The notes under the pieces are model-generated. The model searched no databases. It worked only from the letters and a program-made list of their open reading frames with translations, and was not told the origin of the DNA. Positions 1-7,634 of a DNA stretch of 32,023 nt are shown piece after piece. The position numbers were made by a program, and so were the translations under genes. Positions within the stretch are counted from its first letter, which is position 1. Every line of letters starts with the position of its first letter. This stretch comes from BRH-c25 sp041690515 (GTDB lineage: Bacteria > Bacillota > Clostridia > Lutisporales > Lutisporaceae), in assembly GCA_041690515.1 (NCBI GenBank), contig JAWLHF010000030.1, positions 1 to 32,023 on the forward strand. Direction: 5' to 3'.

Positions 1-1310
1 TGATACACAAGCTTGCCGCGGCAAAAGGTCATGACGGGATAACCTGTCATTTCACAGTTTTCCCATATGGTATAATCTACATCGGAATGCATTATTTCTT
101 TTGTGATGACAACCCTCTTTTCAGGATCGTATATGACTATGTCGGCATCGCTGCCTATTGCAATAGTTCCCTTTTGAGGAGAACAGCCAAAAATCCTGGC
201 AGCATTGGTAGAGCAAATCTCCACTGCCTTGTTGAAGGATATATTTCCTTTGTTGGCCTCACTAAGCATGTATGGATACATTGTCTCAACCCCCATGCAG
301 CCGTTGGGAATCTTGGTGAAGTCATCCTTACCCCAGTCTTTTTCATATGATTTAAAGGGGCAATGATCTGTTGCGACAGTAGAAATATCCCCTCTCCTGA
401 GTCCTTCCCATAGAGCAGATCTACTATCCTCACCCTTCATTGGCGGAGAGCATACGAAATTCCTTCCATCCTCTCGTTTAAATACCTCATTGGTAAAGTT
501 CAGATACTGAGGACAGGTCTCGGCATATATTTCAAAGCCCTCATCTCTCGCTTTAGTCACCTCATCAAGCCCTTCCCTGCTTGCCAGATGTACTATGTAT
601 AATGGTGCATCAAAAGTCTTTGCAAGATAAACCATTCTTCTTACTGCGTCAACCTCCACAAATTCTGGACGGCTTTCATAATGGTACCATGCGGCGGTCT
701 TGCCTTCCGAAAGCAGCTTTTTGATTCTTCTGTCTATAATGTATGGGTTTTCTGCATGTACTGCCACTAAAGTCCCTGTTTCTTTTGACCTTTCCAGCGC
801 ATTGGCAATAACTCCGTCATCAACCATCATATCCTTATAGACCATATAGAGCTTAAAGCTTGGGACACCGAATTCAACGGAAGTCTTAAACTCATCCAGG
901 ACTTTGTCGGTCAGATCGGTGATAGCAACATGAAAGGAATAATCAATGCAAGCCTGAGGCTCAGCAGCCTTTATCCTGTCCTGCACCGTTTCCACAAGCC
1001 CCATACCCTTCTCCTGAGTAGCGAAATCTATTACCATTGTTGTTCCGCCGCAGGCTGCTGCCCGGGTACCGGATTCGTAGCTGTCTGCAGATACAGTATT
1101 ACCGACAGGCAGTTCAAGATGTACATGGGCATCTATGGCTCCCGGCAGCACTAATTTGCCAGTCGCATCGCAAACCCTGTCAGCTTCTAATTGCACATCC
1201 TTTGCAATCATCACAATTTTCCCGTCTTTTACCGCAACGTCAGCCTTGTATGACTCCAAAGCAGTAACGATTGTCCCGTTTTTTACAATTAAATCCATAC
1301 GTTCACTCAT
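1..1310 (-). CDS. hydA: Dihydropyrimidinase / D-hydantoinase family amidohydrolase (C-terminus beyond window)
   Basis: Cyclic amidohydrolase that opens dihydropyrimidine or hydantoin-type rings; expected cytoplasmic with a binuclear metal centre. The reading frame is open from an ATG at 1310 to the window edge (about 436 residues, against about 460 usual), so only the tail is missing. Visible hallmarks: an N-terminal beta-sandwich strand, DAHVHLELP with metal ligands H62 and H64, a GTRAAACGGTT segment typical of hydantoinases, a PSFKLYMVYK segment holding the expected carboxylated lysine near residue 150, HAENPYII, a further YIVHLAS histidine and VATDHCPF with the last metal-binding Asp. GGAAG lies about 8 nt before the ATG; an in-frame ATG four codons later is a weaker alternative. 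It lies downstream of the YgeY-like hydrolase on the same strand, but a hairpin with a T-run sits between them, so co-transcription may be attenuated. The YgeY/hydantoinase pairing matches the ygeY-hyuA neighbourhood of purine/selenium-linked catabolism; the actual substrate cannot be read from sequence. Confidence 0.9.
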   Translation of the reverse strand, partial: MSERMDLIVKNGTIVTALESYKADVAVKDGKIVMIAKDVQLEADRVCDATGKLVLPGAIDAHVHLELPVGNTVSADSYESGTRAAACGGTTMVIDFATQEKGMGLVETVQDRIKAAEPQACIDYSFHVAITDLTDKVLDEFKTSVEFGVPSFKLYMVYKDMMVDDGVIANALERSKETGTLVAVHAENPYIIDRRIKKLLSEGKTAAWYHYESRPEFVEVDAVRRMVYLAKTFDAPLYIVHLASREGLDEVTKARDEGFEIYAETCPQYLNFTNEVFKREDGRNFVCSPPMKGEDSRSALWEGLRRGDISTVATDHCPFKSYEKDWGKDDFTKIPNGCMGVETMYPYMLSEANKGNISFNKAVEICSTNAARIFGCSPQKGTIAIGSDADIVIYDPEKRVVITKEIMHSDVDYTIWENCEMTGYPVMTFCRGKLVY

Positions 1311-1415
1311 AAATGCCACTTCCTTCTAATTATACTCTTTGAAAACCAAATAGATGATTGACCCTATTAGTACCTTATTATTAATAATATAATACCATAC
1401 TTGTTTAATAACTGT

Positions 1416-1447
1416 AAAAAAGGACAAGGTGCCTGTCCCCTTGTCCC
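1416..1447 (-). terminator. Hairpin terminator after the YgeY-like gene (REP-like sequence)
   Basis: Read on the minus strand, GGACAAGG and CCTTGTCC form a perfect 8-bp stem with a 9-nt loop, followed directly by six T. It starts about 30 nt past the stop of the YgeY-like gene. The hairpin sequence belongs to the same family as the hairpins at 3820-3854 and 5818-5841, so a dispersed repeat seems to serve as terminator here. Confidence 0.7.
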
Positions 1448-1476
1448 TCTTCTTCCTAAAGTATTATTTAAAGTAT

Positions 1477-2853
1477 TTATTTTATGTTGTTGTTTGTTTT
1501 CCCTGCGCGGAACTGTGTAATATCATCAGTTTTGTTCTCTTCCTTGTATAATGCCGGAATTGCTGCATATACTGCTGCGCAACAAACAAGGTCATCCTTC
1601 CATGTTATTTCGTTTGGAGCATGAGCCTGTGATTCAGCACCAGGTCCAAAACCTACACATGGTATTCCATAACGTCCTTGAATTGAAACACCGTTAGTTG
1701 AGAAAGTCCATTTGTCTATAAGCGGACGATGGCGAAGATTCATCGCACTTTCATTTCCTACTCTATTTTCACCGTAAAGTGCCTTATGTGCATCAGCAAC
1801 AGCTTGAACATGGGCAGCATTTTCCTTGTTAATCCATGTTGGGAAGTAGCATTCAGACTCATATTTTAATCCTGTCCATGCTGGACGATCATACATATAC
1901 ATGGAAACCTTAACATCTTTAGCATATTTTTTTACTGCAGGAAGCTCTTCAATTTCCTTTAAGCAGGAATCCCAAGTTTCCCCTGCAGTCATACGTCTGT
2001 CAAGTGATACTGAACAGGAATCTGCAACAGCACAACGTGAAGGTGATGTATAGAAAATTTGGGAAGTAGTAACTGTTCCTCTACCCAGGAAACGAGCATC
2101 CTCAAAGTGTTCAGGATTGTATTTGGGATCAAGCATTTTAACAAGGCCTTTGATTTCAGTACCTTCTTCAGCATCGTTTTCATTTAATGCACGAATATCC
2201 TGAAGAATATCAGCCATCTTATATATAGCGTTATCTCCTCTTTCCGGAGCTGAACCATGGCAGGAAATACCCTTTACATCAACACGGATTTCCATACGTC
2301 CGCGGTGTCCGCGGTATATACCGCCATCAGTCGGTTCAGTTAAGACAACGAATTCAGGTGTTATTCCGTCTTCATTATGTATATACTGCCAAGAAAGACC
2401 ATCGCAGTCTTCTTCCTGAACTGTTGCTACAACAAGGATTTTGTAGCCTTCAGGTATAATGTTTAGATCTTTCATTATCTTTGCACCATATACAGCGGAG
2501 ACAACTCCGCCCTCCTGGTCTGAGCCTCCTCGGCCGTAGATAATCTCATCAGTTTCATAGCCTTTATATGGATCATGCTCCCAATTATTTATGTTACCTA
2601 TTCCCACTGTGTCAATGTGACCGTCAAAAGCAATTATTTTGTCTCCTGTTCCTATCCAACCTAACGCATTCCCTTCCGGATCTATCTCAGCTTTATCAAA
2701 ACCTAGCTTTTCCATTTCTGCAATGGTTCTTCTGATAACGCCTTCTTCCTCGCAGGATTCAGAGGGAATTGCAATAAGATCACGAAGGAATTTGCTCATA
2801 TCCTCCCTATATCCCTTGGCTGCAGCTTTGATCTGCTCATAATTAATGTTCAT
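1477..2853 (-). CDS. ygeY: YgeY-like M20 family hydrolase (selenium metabolism-linked)
   Basis: Zn-dependent M20-fold hydrolase resembling E. coli YgeY, a protein whose gene occurs with selenium-dependent molybdenum hydroxylase genes; its substrate is not established. The start is the ATG at 2853, which follows GGGAGG at ideal spacing; the frame stays open to 2934, but that extension is AT-rich and carries the promoter. The product is 458 aa. Motifs: RDLIAIPSES near residue 24, FDGHIDTVG with metal ligands H79 and D81, GRGGSDQEGG with bridging D112, VQEEDCDG with the general-base Glu pair 147/148, SCHGSAPERGDN in the lid/dimer domain and a C-terminal QAHAPNE histidine. Two insertions make it longer than E. 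coli YgeY (about 400 aa), one around residues 220-245 before FLGRGTVT and one before DKWTFSTNG. It is divergent from a YheO-like regulator and precedes a hydantoinase, supporting a role in breakdown of a nitrogenous ring compound. Confidence 0.9.
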   Translation of the reverse strand: MNINYEQIKAAAKGYREDMSKFLRDLIAIPSESCEEEGVIRRTIAEMEKLGFDKAEIDPEGNALGWIGTGDKIIAFDGHIDTVGIGNINNWEHDPYKGYETDEIIYGRGGSDQEGGVVSAVYGAKIMKDLNIIPEGYKILVVATVQEEDCDGLSWQYIHNEDGITPEFVVLTEPTDGGIYRGHRGRMEIRVDVKGISCHGSAPERGDNAIYKMADILQDIRALNENDAEEGTEIKGLVKMLDPKYNPEHFEDARFLGRGTVTTSQIFYTSPSRCAVADSCSVSLDRRMTAGETWDSCLKEIEELPAVKKYAKDVKVSMYMYDRPAWTGLKYESECYFPTWINKENAAHVQAVADAHKALYGENRVGNESAMNLRHRPLIDKWTFSTNGVSIQGRYGIPCVGFGPGAESQAHAPNEITWKDDLVCCAAVYAAIPALYKEENKTDDITQFRAGKTNNNIK

Positions 2854-2906
2854 AAAGCACCTCCCAAAAATCATATATTTATTCGGTATTTTACTATCTA
2901 AATATA

Positions 2907-2934
2907 ATAATATCATACAAAATAATGAAGTCAA
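2907..2934 (-). promoter_or_regulatory. Sigma-A-type promoter for the YgeY-like gene
   Basis: On the minus strand TTGACT (2929-2934) is followed after 16 nt by TATTAT (2907-2912); each matches five of six consensus bases. The ATG at 2853 is about 50 nt downstream. The two direct repeats at 2937-2969 abut the upstream side of the -35, a position suited to activator or repressor binding. Confidence 0.55.
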
Positions 2935-2936
2935 AT

Positions 2937-2969
2937 AAATTTTTTTGGTGCCTAAAAATTTTTTTGGTG
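2937..2969. repeat. Two 14-bp direct repeats in the divergent promoter region (possible operator)
   Basis: AAATTTTTTTGGTG occurs at 2937-2950 and again at 2956-2969, identical, 19 bp start to start (close to two helical turns). The pair lies between the -35 of the YgeY-like gene and the start of the YheO-like regulator. Being long T-runs with a GGTG end, they could be operator half-sites or simply AT-rich chance; the exact 14-bp identity and the position favour the former. Confidence 0.4.
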
Positions 2970-3051
2970 AAAATGTGGCACTCTTTAATTATTTTGTGCT
3001 ATCATATAAATAATTTGAGGATACCTATTATTTTTAGTAGTTGGAGGGTTT

Positions 3052-3693
3052 ATGCTGAATAATATAGAGTTTGAGGAATTGAGAAAAATTGCAAAAGGTA
3101 TAGCATCTCAGTTTGGCAGTAATTGCGAGGTTGTAATACACAAGGTTTCAGAAGAGAGTATTGTCCACTCCATTGTTGCAATAGAAAATGGGCATGTTAC
3201 CGGACGCAGGGTTGGGGACGGGCCATCCCATGTTGTATTGGAACAACTAAAAAAAGACGGTTTAGACCAGGAAAATCACCTTTGTTATCTTACAAAAACC
3301 TTAGACGGTAGGATACTAAAATCATCTACCATGTATATTCGTGACAGCGAGGGGAAGGTTTCGGCAATACTGGGCATCAACTATGATATTTCCGCCTTTA
3401 CTATGGCTGAAGCTGCATTAAAGGATCTGATATCCTATGGTTCAGAGGTTAGTCAAAAGGAGCCTGAGCGGATAACTATCAACGTAAATGAACTTCTTGA
3501 TGATTTGATTGAGCAATCTGTGAAGCTAATTGGAAAACCAGCTGTTATGATGAACAAAGAAGAAAAAATCAAAGCCATCCAGTTTTTAAACGAGAGTGGA
3601 GCAATGCTTATAACAAAGTCTGGCGATAAAATTTCTAAATATTTTGGTATATCAAAATACACATTATACTCGTACCTCGATTTCAAGAAATAA
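3052..3693 (+). CDS. YheO/DauR-like transcriptional regulator (PAS-like plus HTH)
   Basis: A 213-aa cytoplasmic regulator. Residues 1-120 match the YheO-like PAS family (EVVIHKVSEESIVHSIVAIENGHVTGR region, then LDGRILKSSTMYIRDSEGKVSAILGINYD). The C-terminal part, about 150-210, is the HTH typical of the same proteins, including NKEEKIKAIQFLNESGAMLI and VAKYFGISKYTLYSYL-like sequence. DauR of Pseudomonas, a relative, represses a D-arginine catabolic operon, so a metabolite-sensing local regulator is expected. GGAGG precedes the ATG by about 5 nt. It is divergent from the YgeY-like gene with 198 bp between the starts, and the direct repeats in that gap are candidate binding sites. The ligand cannot be deduced. 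A rho-independent terminator follows at 3756. Confidence 0.85.
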   Translation: MLNNIEFEELRKIAKGIASQFGSNCEVVIHKVSEESIVHSIVAIENGHVTGRRVGDGPSHVVLEQLKKDGLDQENHLCYLTKTLDGRILKSSTMYIRDSEGKVSAILGINYDISAFTMAEAALKDLISYGSEVSQKEPERITINVNELLDDLIEQSVKLIGKPAVMMNKEEKIKAIQFLNESGAMLITKSGDKISKYFGISKYTLYSYLDFKK

Positions 3694-3755
3694 CAAAGCT
3701 TGAAAGCCGAATTGCCACCATGAATGCTTCAACAATGAAAAAAGAGTCAGCATTC

Positions 3756-3794
3756 CCACAAGGTTATTTGACCTTGTGGTTTATTGTATTTTGG
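3756..3794 (+). terminator. Terminator of the YheO-like regulator gene
   Basis: CCACAAGGT (3756-3764) pairs perfectly with ACCTTGTGG (3771-3779) around a 6-nt loop and is followed by a T-rich tail (TTTATTGTATTTT). It lies 62 nt after the stop codon. Confidence 0.8.
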
Positions 3795-3820
3795 TAGAGA
3801 TAAGGGGAAATCGGCGTCTG
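3789..3820. repeat. Diverged copy of the tRNA-Ala 3'-end module
   Basis: This 32-bp stretch (TTTTGGTAGAGATAAGGGG, then ATCGGCGTCTG) closely matches 22234-22264 next to the tRNA-Ala gene; there are only a couple of changes in the middle. In both places the tRNA-tail-like part is followed by the same non-tRNA bases GGCGTCTG, so the two derive from one module rather than from the tRNA gene independently. Here it sits between a terminator and a REP-like hairpin. Confidence 0.5.
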
Positions 3821-3854
3821 GGACACGGGGACACGGTACCTGTCCCCGTGTCCC
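3820..3854. repeat. REP-like hairpin, 14-bp perfect arms
   Basis: GGGACACGGGGACA (3820-3833) and TGTCCCCGTGTCCC (3841-3854) are perfect inverted repeats around the loop CGGTACC. There is no T-run on either side, so it is not a standard terminator. Related sequences occur at 1422-1447 and 5818-5841. Its position just after the stop of the minus-strand gene at 3867 is typical of extragenic palindromes. Confidence 0.75.
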
Positions 3855-3866
3855 TTGTCCCCGGTT

Positions 3867-5690
3867 TTACTCTATTATGGGTTTACATACCACTCTGAGT
3901 CTGCTGTTATTAGCATAGACCCAGTATACAGAACCGTTATGATATACCGGCATCTCATATGAATTTAAATCAACTCCGCCAAGTGAGGTTGCGGGAGTAA
4001 TAACATCTCCCCCTGCCGTCAGCACCATATAAAAAGATTCAGACAAGGACTCGTTTCTTTCCGTCCATAATATGATGATATGATCGTCACCTACAACAAC
4101 CTGCGGTGCGATAACTTCCCTGTCGGTATGGTTTGTAAGCCAAATTACACCGTAATCGGATATTCTCGTTAATGGCGAGTTTTTGTTATCATAAATGTCT
4201 AGCGATGTTTCACCACTACGGATGCTTCCGCTGACAAACATAGACGGAGACAAGTCTTTGGCAAGGGGATCAAATATTTGAATAAACAAATTTTGCTTTT
4301 CCGTCTTTGCCGCCTCACTGATAGATTTTGCAGATGCTCCCACAAGCACAATACCTTTACTTGTCTCCACAAGTCCACCAAGCTGTGCGTAGGTCTTGTT
4401 TACTTTATGCATATCATAATTTGCGTTTGCCTCAAGATAGAAATGAAAAATATTATGCGTCGGGTATTTTGAAGCATATACCATCTTTTTATAATCTACA
4501 TACATTTCCTTCTGCAATTTATCTATAATGAACCCGCGTCCGTACGCATCCCCGTGATTGGCGAAAATAAAATCATCTGCTTTTTCCGAATATATCACGG
4601 ATTGATTGAATGAATGGCTTACATAAGGAGTATTGGCTTTATTCCTATCCCAAATCAAAGGCTCAAATTTGTAAGGGGACATATCTTTTATGTTTACAGC
4701 TATTACATTATTGGACTGGTGTCCGTTGTACATTGTGCGGGCATAATTAACCATTAAGGTATCATTATTGATTGTTGAAACACAGTTTCCGGCATTGAAC
4801 GGAACCATAGTATTACCATCTGATCCCATTTGGGATTCCCCTACAAAACCCGTGGTTTTTATATGCACACCCTTCGGTGAATATTTCGAGATAAAAATCG
4901 TTTGCTCTATGTTTTCAGTTCCATCTTTTCCCCATATAATATAGAAGTTCCCTCCATCATCAGAAATCACATCCCCCAGTTTGGGATATAGCATTCCTAT
5001 ATCCAATACTTTACTGGGAGTTACAATTGTCAAATGATCATCGATTACATAAGCATATGCCAAGCCTTCATTTACGTAGGCAAACTGTTGGACAGAAGAA
5101 ACTTTTGCCCAATTACTTATCTTATTCATCTGTGTATTATCGACATTGATTCCGTCTCTATATGAATAGCTGTCGCCACTGTTTTCAGGTACATAACCAA
5201 ACATTGATTCAATTACGACAGTATTGCTATTACCATCCCATTCTACATAAAAATCAAAAATTCTTCCTAGATCACGAAGTTTGAAGTAATTGAAACCATC
5301 AATGGTGTATGCAGTCAGCTTGATTTCCTTACCGTCAAGCAAGACTGTCGAAGTATTGGGACTGGCTGTTTTTATGCTGTTACCTTCTGGTGCTGCCATC
5401 TCGTTGCCCACGTTGGTGTAGGCTTTACCACTTACAAGGTTAATGGCAAACTTGCTGCTGTCCCATGTGACATCAAACTGTTTTGCAGTGCCGGATAGTA
5501 TGTAGGCGATGTCACGCAGCTTAAAGTAGTTGTAATTGTCTATGCTATATGCTTCGAAAGATCTATCTGCCCCATCCACTGAAATTTTTGATGTGGTTTT
5601 TGTTGCAGTCACGCCATCGGCATAACCGGTTATGGGAATAAGCGAGAGTAATGTAATTATTGCTAATAAAATGAAGATAAGCTTTTTCAC
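3867..5690 (-). CDS. Secreted protein with two copper amine oxidase N-like (stalk) repeats
   Basis: A 607-aa exported protein of unknown function. The start is the GTG at 5690, eight nt after AGGAGG; an upstream ATG at 5723 would overlap that ribosome binding site. Residues 1-25 form a signal peptide (KKLIFILLAIITLLSLIPI, cleavage expected after GYA). Two tandem repeats follow, about 30-95 and 105-160, each with the motif (D/G)(N/F)(Y/N)NYFKLRD and a following W(D/E)G/DS strand, as in stalk domains found in many Gram-positive cell-surface proteins. The remaining 440 residues are rich in short beta strands (for example LTIVTPSKVLDIG, HIIILWTERN, NGSVYWVYAN) and look like a beta-propeller or similar all-beta ectodomain, but no family is recognised. 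No sortase motif or C-terminal membrane anchor is visible, so it is probably released or held by the stalk repeats. Confidence 0.75.
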   Translation of the reverse strand: MKKLIFILLAIITLLSLIPITGYADGVTATKTTSKISVDGADRSFEAYSIDNYNYFKLRDIAYILSGTAKQFDVTWDSSKFAINLVSGKAYTNVGNEMAAPEGNSIKTASPNTSTVLLDGKEIKLTAYTIDGFNYFKLRDLGRIFDFYVEWDGNSNTVVIESMFGYVPENSGDSYSYRDGINVDNTQMNKISNWAKVSSVQQFAYVNEGLAYAYVIDDHLTIVTPSKVLDIGMLYPKLGDVISDDGGNFYIIWGKDGTENIEQTIFISKYSPKGVHIKTTGFVGESQMGSDGNTMVPFNAGNCVSTINNDTLMVNYARTMYNGHQSNNVIAVNIKDMSPYKFEPLIWDRNKANTPYVSHSFNQSVIYSEKADDFIFANHGDAYGRGFIIDKLQKEMYVDYKKMVYASKYPTHNIFHFYLEANANYDMHKVNKTYAQLGGLVETSKGIVLVGASAKSISEAAKTEKQNLFIQIFDPLAKDLSPSMFVSGSIRSGETSLDIYDNKNSPLTRISDYGVIWLTNHTDREVIAPQVVVGDDHIIILWTERNESLSESFYMVLTAGGDVITPATSLGGVDLNSYEMPVYHNGSVYWVYANNSRLRVVCKPIIE

Positions 5691-5817
5691 TGGGCATTCC
5701 TCCTGTACATTCTTAAATTGCATTCAATGGGCTATCTGCGATAAATATTGGATATGAAGTATCTAAGCTTACAAAGTCAACTGTTAACACTGAAGGAAAA
5801 AATACCACTAAGCCGAA

Positions 5818-5841
5818 GACACAGGGACGGGTACCTTGTCC
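5818..5841. repeat. REP-like element, imperfect copy
   Basis: GACACAGGGACGGGTACCTTGTCC resembles the hairpins at 3820-3854 and 1422-1447 (shared GGGACNGG-TACC-TTGTCC pattern) but its arms pair imperfectly. It starts two bases after the stop of the alarmone synthetase gene on the minus strand. Confidence 0.5.
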
Positions 5842-5842
5842 A

Positions 5843-6580
5843 TTATTCGTTCAGCCTGAGATATTGTGTCAGAAAAGCATGGGGAAGATTGAACTTTTCA
5901 TCATTAACCAGGAGTTCCAGCAGTCCGTCATCTGAATCATCGTTTTCTTTGAACTGGCTGATTTCCTTATGAAGGCTTTCCATCTTCTCATCCAACTGTG
6001 ATACTGAATCAGCCGCTCCCTTAAGCTCATCCATTAATTTTGCCGGAATCTTTTTGTCATATTTATAGTATATTTTATGCTCCAAGCTTGCCCAAAAGTC
6101 CATTGCAATTGTCCTGATTTGAACTTCAACATAGACATTATCTGCTCTATCAGACATAAAAATTGGAATTTGAAGTATCAGATGCAGACTCTTATAACCA
6201 TTAGGCTTGGGATTCTTTATATAATCCTTGCACTCAACTACAGTTATGTCTTTTTGGTTTTGAAGCATATCACTTAATTTATATATATCTGAAATAAAGG
6301 AACAAGTAATTCGAATACCTGCAATATCTCTTATATTTTCTTTGATTGAAGGTAATGACAACTCAAAACCTTTTCTATAGACTTTTTTTACAATGTTCTC
6401 TGGTGTTTTTAGGCGGGAATTAACATGCTCAATTGGATTATAATCATGAAAATAGTGAAATTCCTGCTTCAAAATATCAATCTTTGTATTCATTTCATCC
6501 AATGCAAATTTATATGTCATCATAAATCTTGTTAGTTCTGTTTTAATCTGTTTTATATCTGTAGTTTGCTTTATATTCAT
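5843..6580 (-). CDS. Small alarmone synthetase (RelQ/RelP type GTP pyrophosphokinase)
   Basis: A 245-aa single-domain (p)ppGpp synthetase, transferring pyrophosphate from ATP to GDP or GTP in the stringent response. Motifs in order: SRLKTPENIVKKVYRKG (55-71), which binds ATP, RDIAGIRI (84-91) with the catalytic-site Asp85, NPKPNGYKSLH (123-133), and VEVQIRTIAMDFWASLEHKI (151-170) with the Glu/Gln-containing motif of RelQ-like enzymes. There is no HD hydrolase, TGS or ACT domain, so it should only synthesise. The C-terminal helices (about 180-245) are charged and probably mediate oligomerisation. AAGGAG lies 10 nt before the ATG. It is monocistronic as far as can be seen; the REP-like element follows the stop immediately. 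The choice between RelP and RelQ is not certain. Confidence 0.9.
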   Translation of the reverse strand: MNIKQTTDIKQIKTELTRFMMTYKFALDEMNTKIDILKQEFHYFHDYNPIEHVNSRLKTPENIVKKVYRKGFELSLPSIKENIRDIAGIRITCSFISDIYKLSDMLQNQKDITVVECKDYIKNPKPNGYKSLHLILQIPIFMSDRADNVYVEVQIRTIAMDFWASLEHKIYYKYDKKIPAKLMDELKGAADSVSQLDEKMESLHKEISQFKENDDSDDGLLELLVNDEKFNLPHAFLTQYLRLNE

Positions 6581-6946
6581 ATTCTATCTACTCCTTCTAT
6601 TGTCTGCAGGTTATGATCTGCTGAATAATGTGAATTGTACAAGTACATTGTATGGATTATTTCTGCTTTGTATGGTCAAGTACCAAATAAAAAGACTGAC
6701 ATAGAATAAGACTCCTGCTGTTTTGGGACAAGAGACTCTTTGTCCTGCCTTTAATTAATTTCTTCATAGTAATTGCCTTATCCTTTATGCAATCCTTACC
6801 TTCCTTATCTATTGTACCATTTTTCGACTAATCATGACTAGATACACTATTATTCTAGTAAATTTGCCCTACAAACTGAAATCATGTGCAATAACAATAT
6901 GATTCAGCTTTAGTCATATTACTGCCACCTAGTACTCTCTCGATAT
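6581..6946. other. Intergenic region without a recognised gene
   Basis: About 365 bp of AT-rich DNA between the alarmone synthetase start and the terminator of the TlpA operon. I see TGTAC-AA-GTACA (about 6635-6646), a small inverted repeat upstream of the alarmone synthetase gene, and an imperfect GGACAAGAG/CTTTGTCC hairpin near 6725-6744 that may be a decayed REP-like copy. No convincing ORF with a ribosome binding site was found. Confidence 0.4.
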
Positions 6947-6978
6947 GAAAAACAGCCATAAGAATCCCTCATGGCTGT
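6947..6978 (-). terminator. Terminator of the SGNH/CXXC/Fe-S/TlpA operon
   Basis: On the minus strand ACAGCCAT (6971-6978 side) pairs with ATGGCTGT (6952-6959 side) over an 11-nt loop and is followed by TTTTTC. It begins 10 nt beyond the stop of the TlpA-like gene. Confidence 0.8.
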
Positions 6979-6987
6979 ATCACTCTA

Positions 6988-7605
6988 TCACTTTTCATTT
7001 GAAAGTGCATCAAAAATGATCTGCTTATACTCCTCTTTCGTTTTTACTCCTAAGATTATATCGCCTATAACATTTCCTGTATCATCAACAATTAGAGTTG
7101 TTGGATACGCGATTACCGGCAGATCTATAGCAAGCATTTCATTGTTAATCAAGTTTGTATAACTTATTTGTTTTGTATCTATTATTTTATTTGCAAGGGC
7201 TATGTTTTCCTTATCTCTCTTTAAATCAGCATCTACCGTGTCTCCTACTATTCCTATGATGTTCACGTCATTATCCTTTAGTTCCTCGCTAAGTTCTTGA
7301 ATTTCAGGCATCTCATTTATACATGGCTTGCAGGAGGTTGCCCAAACATTTATCATTGTGATTCTGTTCTCTTTAAACATATCGCTGCTTATTTCATTTC
7401 CCTTTAAATCTGTAGTGTTAAAGCTTATCTTCTTAACATCCTCTAGTTTTCCCATTGCCTTCATTGCCTTCTTATCATACTCTTCTTGCATTCGTATTTC
7501 AGCATCAGCCCTATTATCTATATTTTCTGCTACAGCTTTTCCACAGGCTGAAACCGATATCATTAATAATAATAAAAACATAATCCCTAATAATCTTCTC
7601 TTCAT
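6988..7605 (-). CDS. TlpA-like thioredoxin-fold lipoprotein
   Basis: A 205-aa lipoprotein with thioredoxin fold, expected on the outer face of the membrane as a thiol-disulfide oxidoreductase. The signal peptide ends in the lipobox SVSAC with lipidated Cys21. Residues 25-60 are a charged linker. The AhpC/TSA-Redoxin-like core follows: ISFNTTDLKGNEIS, then INVWATSCKPC with active-site C92-x-x-C95, then the cis-Pro region DLPVIAYPTTLIVDDTGN. AGGAGTG precedes the ATG. The gene lies 29 nt after the 4Fe-4S membrane protein gene and ends the operon at a terminator. In that company it is likely the extracytoplasmic acceptor of electrons delivered through the Fe-S membrane protein; the downstream client is unknown. 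Confidence 0.85.
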   Translation of the reverse strand: MKRRLLGIMFLLLLMISVSACGKAVAENIDNRADAEIRMQEEYDKKAMKAMGKLEDVKKISFNTTDLKGNEISSDMFKENRITMINVWATSCKPCINEMPEIQELSEELKDNDVNIIGIVGDTVDADLKRDKENIALANKIIDTKQISYTNLINNEMLAIDLPVIAYPTTLIVDDTGNVIGDIILGVKTKEEYKQIIFDALSNEK

Positions 7606-7634
7606 TTTTTTTGCACTCCTATACTTTGATAAAT

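Noticed and set aside
87..433. Overlapping frames on both strands inside the hydantoinase gene
   Set aside because: The minus-strand hydantoinase frame explains the region with all metal-site motifs; the others have no support.
2854..2934. 27-codon upstream extension of the YgeY-like gene
   Set aside because: It would cover a good promoter and the ribosome binding site of the internal ATG, and the residues do not resemble YgeY.
2976..2991. TGGCAC resembling the -24 element of a sigma-54 promoter upstream of the YheO-like gene
   Set aside because: The required GC of the -12 element is missing at the right distance (the sequence there is AATT), and no sigma-54 activator is nearby.
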